Shown here in pieces: positions 4,934 to 8,879 of a stretch of DNA of 8,879 nucleotides. Source of the DNA: Candidatus Saccharibacteria bacterium UBA4727. GTDB lineage: Bacteria > Patescibacteriota > Saccharimonadia > Saccharimonadales > Saccharimonadaceae. Under the pieces are notes generated by a model, which was given only the letters and a program-made list of their open reading frames with translations, searched no databases and was not told where the DNA came from. The position numbers and the translations under genes were made by a program. Location of the stretch: positions 1 through 8,879 of the forward strand of contig DHJF01000036.1 of assembly GCA_002404195.1 (NCBI GenBank), written 5' to 3'. Each line of letters starts with the position of its first letter. The stretch's first letter is position 1.

Positions 4934-6592
4934 CTAAGATTTTCGCAGTAGTATCTCATCAACTTCTTGCTTGGTTGACGTACCGTGCTCAACACGGATA
5001 CGCTCAGCGTTTACGTGAGGCCGACTGATGATATCCCCATCAAACGAGGTGGGTTGGCCAGAGTAGCGAATGCCATGCTCGCTCCTGTGCATTTGTATAC
5101 CGCTCGGTGCACCGTAAATATCAACACTCGTCTTCGCACCTGTATCGATCAAGTCTTTACCCAGCTGACTAATAACCGACTCAAGACCAATTTGAATCTT
5201 TTCATCGTTATCATCAAGCTCGCCCGCTGCGACTTCGGAGCCTGCATGGCATGCTGAAAAGATAATCTTCTTGCGCCCCTCATCGGAGCTATCATCGTCT
5301 ATCGTGCGACTTGGTTGCATATACGCGTCAACCAGACGCGCCAGGCCTTTCATGCCGTGCATTGAATAGCCATAATCACCAGGATTGAGTTCGCCACTAC
5401 TGTTGACCATCTGTACGAGTTTTCTACCCGCAACTGTCGCTACATCCCGACGACGCAAGGTCGCGTCTTTCTCGCGGTTATCGGATACCATGAACTGGCC
5501 CGGGCCACTATGGGCAGCGAGCACCAAACTCGATGGCTTAACGCCAATCTTCTGTAGCGTGATCATCCGTCGATATATATCGTCCATGGTGGTAATCTCG
5601 AAGAAAAGCGTTCGATTATTTTCATCATCGAAATCAGCAGCTACATTCTTCAATATGCCGTTGTGATCGCCGAACCGGTTTACGAGAACGGCCGTGACGT
5701 CATGCTGCGCTAACTGTTCGGCCGCCTGAGTAGGATTGTCGACCAACGTCTCCATACGCGCTAGCTGTTCGATGCTGTAGGCTTCAAGCCCGTGTATACC
5801 TGTGAAAGTGGCAATCTTCTTGATTCGCTCAACTCCAAAGTGGTCGAATTTGTTCACGATATCTATAAAGGTCTGATCTTCACCACGTCGGGACGCAGTG
5901 AAGACGTAGTCTGCGGCTTCGGAATTATCTATGCCGCTCGCAACCCTCAGTGCCCAGCTCATCCAATCATGAGCGGCATTCTGTGTATCTGCCCACTTAA
6001 AATCATTGTCGCGAGCCTGGTCTACATGTCGCATCCAAATCAGGGGATTCTCATTGAGAAGCGCGCTACGCAACGAGTCATTATAGTCATCTCCCTTGAC
6101 GCCAAGAAGGTCTGTCATCGTTTCGAGACCATATGCCTTGCGAAGAATATTCAACTCCGTCGTTAATACGCCACTTGCGCTGGCCGCACGCTCTTTGATA
6201 TTTTCGAGAATAGCGGTGTGCAGTGATCCGGTGACGGGCTCCGTCGCAAAAGCCTTAGCTACTAGTTCATCACCGAGATCACATGCCAATCGCTGAATCG
6301 GAGGAGTAGGCTCGTATCCGGTTATAATCTCACGAAGCTCGGCTTCTTTGGCAACCAAGGTGAAGCAGCGAGAAACATTGCTCAGGTCAGCCCCGTCTTC
6401 TTTTAATTGAGAAAGTATGGCGTGTATACGCCCGGCATCCTCATAGTACCATTCAGGATATTTTTTGCCGTCCACAAGACTTGCAGACTCCGCTTCGAGG
6501 CGATCAACTCGTTGCTGCCAAAAATCAATATCATCTTCCAGTGCAGGGGAGCGATTTAGCTCGGGTGAGGTTGTTTCATGAAGTTCAGGCAT
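4934..6592 (-). CDS. Putative clan CD-like (caspase/CHAT-type) cysteine peptidase with helical N-terminal region, 552 aa
   Basis: I do not recognise a named family for the whole protein. Residues 1-330 look mostly helical, with a short coiled-coil-like start (WQQRVDRLEAESASL, 25-39) and no signal peptide or membrane segment, so it is probably cytosolic. The C-terminal part has an alternating strand/helix pattern with a candidate dyad. A hydrophobic strand leads into His361 (SSLVLAAHSGPGQFMVS), and a second leads into Cys448 (KKIIFSACHAGSE). The 'strand-His-(S)Gly' then 'strand-(S)AC-x-(S/A)G' order and the spacing of about 87 residues resemble caspases and CHAT domains, whose dyad is His-Gly and Ala-Cys. 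DIYGAPSG (491-498) could be the next core strand and specificity loop. The gene stands alone between its own promoter and a terminator. No clear Shine-Dalgarno sequence precedes the ATG. Substrate and role are unknown, and the peptidase assignment is inference from motif and layout. That this is a real gene is near certain. Confidence 0.55.
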   Translation of the reverse strand: MPELHETTSPELNRSPALEDDIDFWQQRVDRLEAESASLVDGKKYPEWYYEDAGRIHAILSQLKEDGADLSNVSRCFTLVAKEAELREIITGYEPTPPIQRLACDLGDELVAKAFATEPVTGSLHTAILENIKERAASASGVLTTELNILRKAYGLETMTDLLGVKGDDYNDSLRSALLNENPLIWMRHVDQARDNDFKWADTQNAAHDWMSWALRVASGIDNSEAADYVFTASRRGEDQTFIDIVNKFDHFGVERIKKIATFTGIHGLEAYSIEQLARMETLVDNPTQAAEQLAQHDVTAVLVNRFGDHNGILKNVAADFDDENNRTLFFEITTMDDIYRRMITLQKIGVKPSSLVLAAHSGPGQFMVSDNREKDATLRRRDVATVAGRKLVQMVNSSGELNPGDYGYSMHGMKGLARLVDAYMQPSRTIDDDSSDEGRKKIIFSACHAGSEVAAGELDDNDEKIQIGLESVISQLGKDLIDTGAKTSVDIYGAPSGIQMHRSEHGIRYSGQPTSFDGDIISRPHVNAERIRVEHGTSTKQEVDEILLRKS

Positions 6593-6621
6593 GTGTTTAT
6601 TTTCTGTATTTAACTTTATTG

Positions 6622-6650
6622 TATTGTAGCATACTTTTATCTATCTGTCA
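6622..6650 (-). promoter_or_regulatory. Near-consensus sigma-70 promoter of the peptidase-like gene
   Basis: On the minus strand, TTGACA (6645-6650, perfect) is separated by 17 bases from TACAAT (6622-6627, 5/6 match). Expected transcription start is near 6615, giving an untranslated leader of about 23 bases to the ATG at 6592. It is the best promoter in the window and suggests constitutive, fairly strong transcription. Confidence 0.75.
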
Positions 6651-6696
6651 ATCAGCGATTGAGCGGTCGGACGATCTGTGCATGGTTCATAGCCAT

Positions 6697-6712
6697 ACGC
6701 TACATATAGCGT
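6697..6712. promoter_or_regulatory. NrdR-box-like site 1 (strong palindrome)
   Basis: ACGCTACATATAGCGT has perfect 6-bp arms (ACGCTA/TAGCGT). It agrees at 13 of 16 positions with the NrdR box consensus ACACWATATATWGTGT as I recall it. NrdR is the ATP/dATP-sensing repressor of ribonucleotide reductase genes. A weaker partner starts exactly 33 bases downstream (6730-6745, with ACACTA conserved). Confidence 0.55.
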
Positions 6713-6791
6713 TGTAAATAAGAAACACCACACTAGACGAGTTGATACCCCTTATGTTTCGTGCTGTGGTAATAAATACGGCTAAAAAGAC

Positions 6792-6820
6792 TTGAAAAAC
6801 TATATATAGGGGCTTATAGT
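6792..6820 (+). promoter_or_regulatory. Promoter of the ribonucleotide reductase gene
   Basis: TTGAAA (6792-6797), 17 bases, then TATAGT (6815-6820). The start of transcription would be near 6827, leaving an untranslated leader of about 150 bases. An NrdR-box-like core lies in the spacer, which would let a repressor block polymerase. Confidence 0.65.
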
Positions 6821-6845
6821 CTTACACAGACGCTACATACGTAGC
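6797..6845. promoter_or_regulatory. NrdR-box-like pair over the reductase promoter
   Basis: The first site, AAACTATATATAGGGG (6797-6812), has the exact NrdR core CTATATATAG between the -35 and -10. The second starts 33 bases later (6830-6845) and repeats the ten bases ACGCTACATA found in site 1 at 6697, though its right half is degenerate. Paired boxes about three helical turns apart are the known arrangement for NrdR. The nrdR gene itself is not in the window. Confidence 0.55.
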
Positions 6846-6868
6846 CGTTCAATCAAAACACACATTTA

Positions 6869-6937
6869 GCAAGGAGGATTTGCACTGCTCTAGAGGTAAC
6901 TCTGAAGAGTAGTCTTGCTTGCGCACCTGGGGAGGTG
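6869..6937 (+). ncRNA. Candidate structured leader RNA of the reductase mRNA
   Basis: The transcript can fold into a stacked hairpin. P1 is GCAAG (6869-6873) with CUUGC (6914-6918, or the tandem copy 6918-6922). A 10-base one-sided internal loop follows. P2 is ACTGCTCT (6884-6891) with AGAGTAGT (6906-6913), 8 bp including one G-U. A GA bulge separates P2 from P3, AGAG-GUAA-CUCU (6892-6903), closed by a GNRA-type tetraloop. A second hairpin CACCT-GGGG-AGGTG (6924-6937) follows. P1 and its loop include a perfect anti-Shine-Dalgarno complement AAGGAGG (6871-6877). It does not match the conserved cores of cobalamin, SAM, THF, c-di-GMP or fluoride riboswitches that I can recall. Pairing was found by eye and no energy was computed. 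Confidence 0.45.
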
Positions 6938-6940
6938 AAT

Positions 6941-6958
6941 GTGAGAACAAAAACATAA
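6941..6958 (+). CDS. Possible five-codon leader ORF (GTG AGA ACA AAA ACA TAA)
   Basis: GGGGAGG (6929-6935) is a strong ribosome binding site placed five bases before GTG 6941. It is also close to an ATG at 6939 that is followed directly by TGA. Neither is in a position to serve the reductase, whose start lies about 40 bases further on. The five-codon peptide would end 17 bases before the reductase ATG. It may be a regulatory upstream ORF or an accident of the hairpin that contains the GGAGG. Confidence 0.25.
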   Translation: MRTKT

Positions 6959-6975
6959 GGTAAATAGGGGAATCT

Positions 6976-8879
6976 ATGAGTACAATTTCTGTGGTCAAGC
7001 GCGACGGCACTCGCGAACCATTCGACGCCAATAAAATCAACTTGGCGCTTGTGAAGGCAAGTGAGGGCTTGCCCGATCAAATTAGTAAGGTTGTCCAGGT
7101 GGCAACTGAGCTGCAATTGACCTTGTTTGATGGTATTACAAGTGAACAACTCGATGAAGCGGTGATTCACACAGCTTTGCAGAACGTCAAAGACGATCCA
7201 GATTTTGACATTATCGCAGCCCGATTACTTTTAAAGAATATCTACAAGAATATCTTAGGCGACTATGACACTGCGGCCGAACTCAAAAAACTGCACGAAA
7301 CCACCTTTCCTAAATATTTGAAACACAATATTAAAGACGGCTTGCTCGACGAGCGCATGAGCGACAAGCTCTTTGATATCAAAAAACTGGCGGCCGCTCT
7401 CGACCCCAGCCTTGATAATTTGTCGAAATACCTTGGGGTGATTACCAACAAAAACCGCTACGCTTTGCGTAAACAAGCCGGTGACGCTTTGGAAGTTCCA
7501 CAGTTTACCCACATGCGTATTGCCATGGGCCTTAGTTTTAATGCCCCTGACCCAACTGCCTGTGCGCTTGATTTTTATCACCACATGGCACAGCTCGACT
7601 ACGTGCCGGGAGGCAGTACTCGCGTCAACGCTGGTGGCTCGTTTCCACAACTTTCGAACTGTTTCCTACTGGAAGTGCAGGACGACATGGAATCAATCGC
7701 CAAGGGTGTGCGCGATGTGATGTGGATTGCCAAAGGCACTGGTGGTATCGGCATCAGCCTCAACAAGCTGCGCGCGGCCGGCAGTCCGGTGAAATCAACC
7801 AACACCGAATCAACTGGCCCGATTCCATTTATGAAGATGATTGACTCGGCGCTCTTTGCCGTCAGCCGCAAGGGCAAGAAAGCCGGTGCCGCTGCGCTTT
7901 ACATGGAAAACTGGCACCTTAACTTTCCGCAGTTCCTCGACCTGAAACAAAACTCCGGTGACCCATACCTGCGAACGCGCCTCGCCAACACTGCCGCTTT
8001 TGTCAGCGACGAATTCATGAAACGCGTGCAAAAAGACCAGATGTGGTACTTGTTTGATCCAGCTGAAGTGTCTGATTTACCAGAACTGTACGGCGAAGAA
8101 TTCAGCGCTCGTTATAAAGAGTATGTGAAGAAAGCTGAAGCCGGCGAAATGCGTGATTTTGCGAAGATTCCCGCTCGTCAGCAATTCCGTGATATCTTAA
8201 CACAGCTGCAGGCCGCCGCTCACCCATGGCTTACCTGGAAAGATACCATCAATGTGCGTGCACTGAACAACAACACCTCGACGATTCACTTGTCGAATCT
8301 CTGTACTGAAATTACCCTACCACAAGACAAAGACAATACGGCCGTGTGTAACCTGGTGAGCATTAACTTATCGGCACACCTGCGCGACGATAAAACGTGG
8401 GACTGGGAACGACTCGAGGCCAGCACTCGTAGCGCGATTCGTCAGCTCGATAACTTATGTGATATTACGAACACGCCAATTCCTGAAGCAATGCACTCTA
8501 ACCAACAAAACCGCGCCCTCGGTCTTGGCATGATGGGCTTTACGGATGTCAGCGAAAAATTGGGCTACAGTTATGAGTCTGAAGCAGCCTACGATTTAAT
8601 GGATCAATTGACTGAATTCATCAGCTACCAAGCGATTGATGAATCAGCCGATCTCGCCAAGAAATTTGGCAGCTACCCAACCTTTAAGGGAAGCGGCTGG
8701 AGTAAGGGTCTCGTGCCAATCGATACGATCGACCAGCTGGCAACTGACCGTAAAGTAAAAGTTGAAGTGACCCGTAAGACTCGTCTTGACTGGGACAAAC
8801 TGCGCGCTAAGGTGAAAAAGGGTATGCGCAATGCCACACTGATGGCAATTGCGCCAACCGCAAACATCGCCCACGTTGC
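6976..8879 (+). CDS. nrdA: Class I ribonucleoside-diphosphate reductase, large (alpha) subunit, truncated by window edge
   Basis: The first 634 residues of the catalytic subunit that reduces NDPs to dNDPs, using a radical supplied by a separate beta subunit (not in the window). An ATP-cone, the dATP/ATP overall-activity site, occupies about residues 1-90 (VVKRDGTREPFDANKINLAL). The catalytic barrel follows. QLSNCFL holds Cys229 (E. coli Cys225), HLSNLCTEI has Asn441, Cys443 and Glu445 (E. coli Asn437, Cys439, Glu441), and VCNLVSINL holds Cys458 (E. coli Cys462). Later family segments ALGLGMMGF and GMRNATLMAIAPTANIAH are present. The ATP cone argues for NrdA rather than NrdE, and NLCTE argues against class II NrdJ. 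The start is fixed by an in-frame TAA 15 bases upstream and by AGGGG five bases before the ATG. No intein or intron is visible. The missing C-terminus would carry the redox cysteine pair. Confidence 0.95.
   Translation, partial: MSTISVVKRDGTREPFDANKINLALVKASEGLPDQISKVVQVATELQLTLFDGITSEQLDEAVIHTALQNVKDDPDFDIIAARLLLKNIYKNILGDYDTAAELKKLHETTFPKYLKHNIKDGLLDERMSDKLFDIKKLAAALDPSLDNLSKYLGVITNKNRYALRKQAGDALEVPQFTHMRIAMGLSFNAPDPTACALDFYHHMAQLDYVPGGSTRVNAGGSFPQLSNCFLLEVQDDMESIAKGVRDVMWIAKGTGGIGISLNKLRAAGSPVKSTNTESTGPIPFMKMIDSALFAVSRKGKKAGAAALYMENWHLNFPQFLDLKQNSGDPYLRTRLANTAAFVSDEFMKRVQKDQMWYLFDPAEVSDLPELYGEEFSARYKEYVKKAEAGEMRDFAKIPARQQFRDILTQLQAAAHPWLTWKDTINVRALNNNTSTIHLSNLCTEITLPQDKDNTAVCNLVSINLSAHLRDDKTWDWERLEASTRSAIRQLDNLCDITNTPIPEAMHSNQQNRALGLGMMGFTDVSEKLGYSYESEAAYDLMDQLTEFISYQAIDESADLAKKFGSYPTFKGSGWSKGLVPIDTIDQLATDRKVKVEVTRKTRLDWDKLRAKVKKGMRNATLMAIAPTANIAHV

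Noticed and set aside
6880..6912. Ten-codon ORF starting TTG after AAGGAGG in the reductase leader
   Set aside because: Only two bases separate the Shine-Dalgarno sequence from the TTG, too short for initiation. The same bases are better explained as a hairpin.
6869..6950. Adenosylcobalamin riboswitch or a second tRNA-like element
   Set aside because: No B12-box-like sequence, no T-arm TTCGA and no cloverleaf pairing. The gene downstream is class I, which does not need cobalamin.
6849..7170. Minus-strand ORFs over the reductase leader and start
   Set aside because: They oppose a firmly identified gene and its leader, and show no family features.
7255..8031. Minus-strand ORFs inside the reductase gene
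   Set aside because: Antisense shadows of a conserved catalytic protein.
6976..8879. Class II (NrdJ) reductase
   Set aside because: The active-site segment reads NLCTEI with VCNLVSINL, the class I pattern, rather than the NPCGE pattern of class II.
1..8879. CRISPR array, insertion sequence, prophage or integrative element
   Set aside because: No regularly spaced direct repeats, transposase or integrase motifs, or attachment-site duplication beside the tRNA were seen.
1..8879. Recoded UGA (as in Gracilibacteria/Absconditabacteria)
   Set aside because: TGA ends the YdcF-like, ATPase and permease genes at sensible places, and no conserved glycine position is encoded by TGA.

Overview
The window reads as a compact bacterial chromosome segment. 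It has short intergenic gaps, gene pairs on both strands, TGA used as a normal stop, and no trace of phage, transposon or CRISPR. Gene content and the style of the small unrecognised proteins suggest Candidate Phyla Radiation/Patescibacteria, most likely Candidatus Saccharibacteria (TM7). That placement is inference: no rRNA or other decisive marker is present.

Layout. 1-206 (+) is the last part of groEL. 330-806 (-) is a 158-aa proline-rich hypothetical protein, ended by a good intrinsic terminator. 935-1990 (+) is a bifunctional phosphoglucose/phosphomannose isomerase, followed at 2038-2574 (+) by a YdcF/DUF218-like protein that appears to have its own leaderless promoter. Convergent to these, 4633 down to 2595 (-) is a two-gene MacB/LolCDE-type ABC exporter (ATPase then permease, ATGA overlap), also apparently leaderless. 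4760-4849 (+) is tRNA-Ser(GGA) with a strong bidirectional terminator. 4934-6592 (-) encodes a 552-aa protein of unknown role whose C-terminal half carries a His/Cys arrangement like clan CD cysteine peptidases (caspase/CHAT). It is driven by a near-perfect sigma-70 promoter. 6976 to the right edge (+) is the N-terminal three quarters or so of a class I ribonucleotide reductase large subunit with an ATP cone.

The most interesting non-coding part is 6593-6975. It holds the promoter of the peptidase-like gene, two pairs of NrdR-box-like sites (each pair phased at 33 bp, one core lying between the -35 and -10 of the reductase promoter), and a reductase leader that folds on paper into a stacked hairpin with a GUAA tetraloop. 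The leader also carries two Shine-Dalgarno-like sequences that do not serve the reductase start.

The genes do not form one pathway. groEL (protein folding), the isomerase (sugar phosphates), the ABC exporter (envelope) and the reductase (dNTP supply) are separate housekeeping units. The best candidates for new biology are the peptidase-like protein, the reductase leader RNA, and the repeated TATAxT-7 nt-ATG leaderless promoter geometry.
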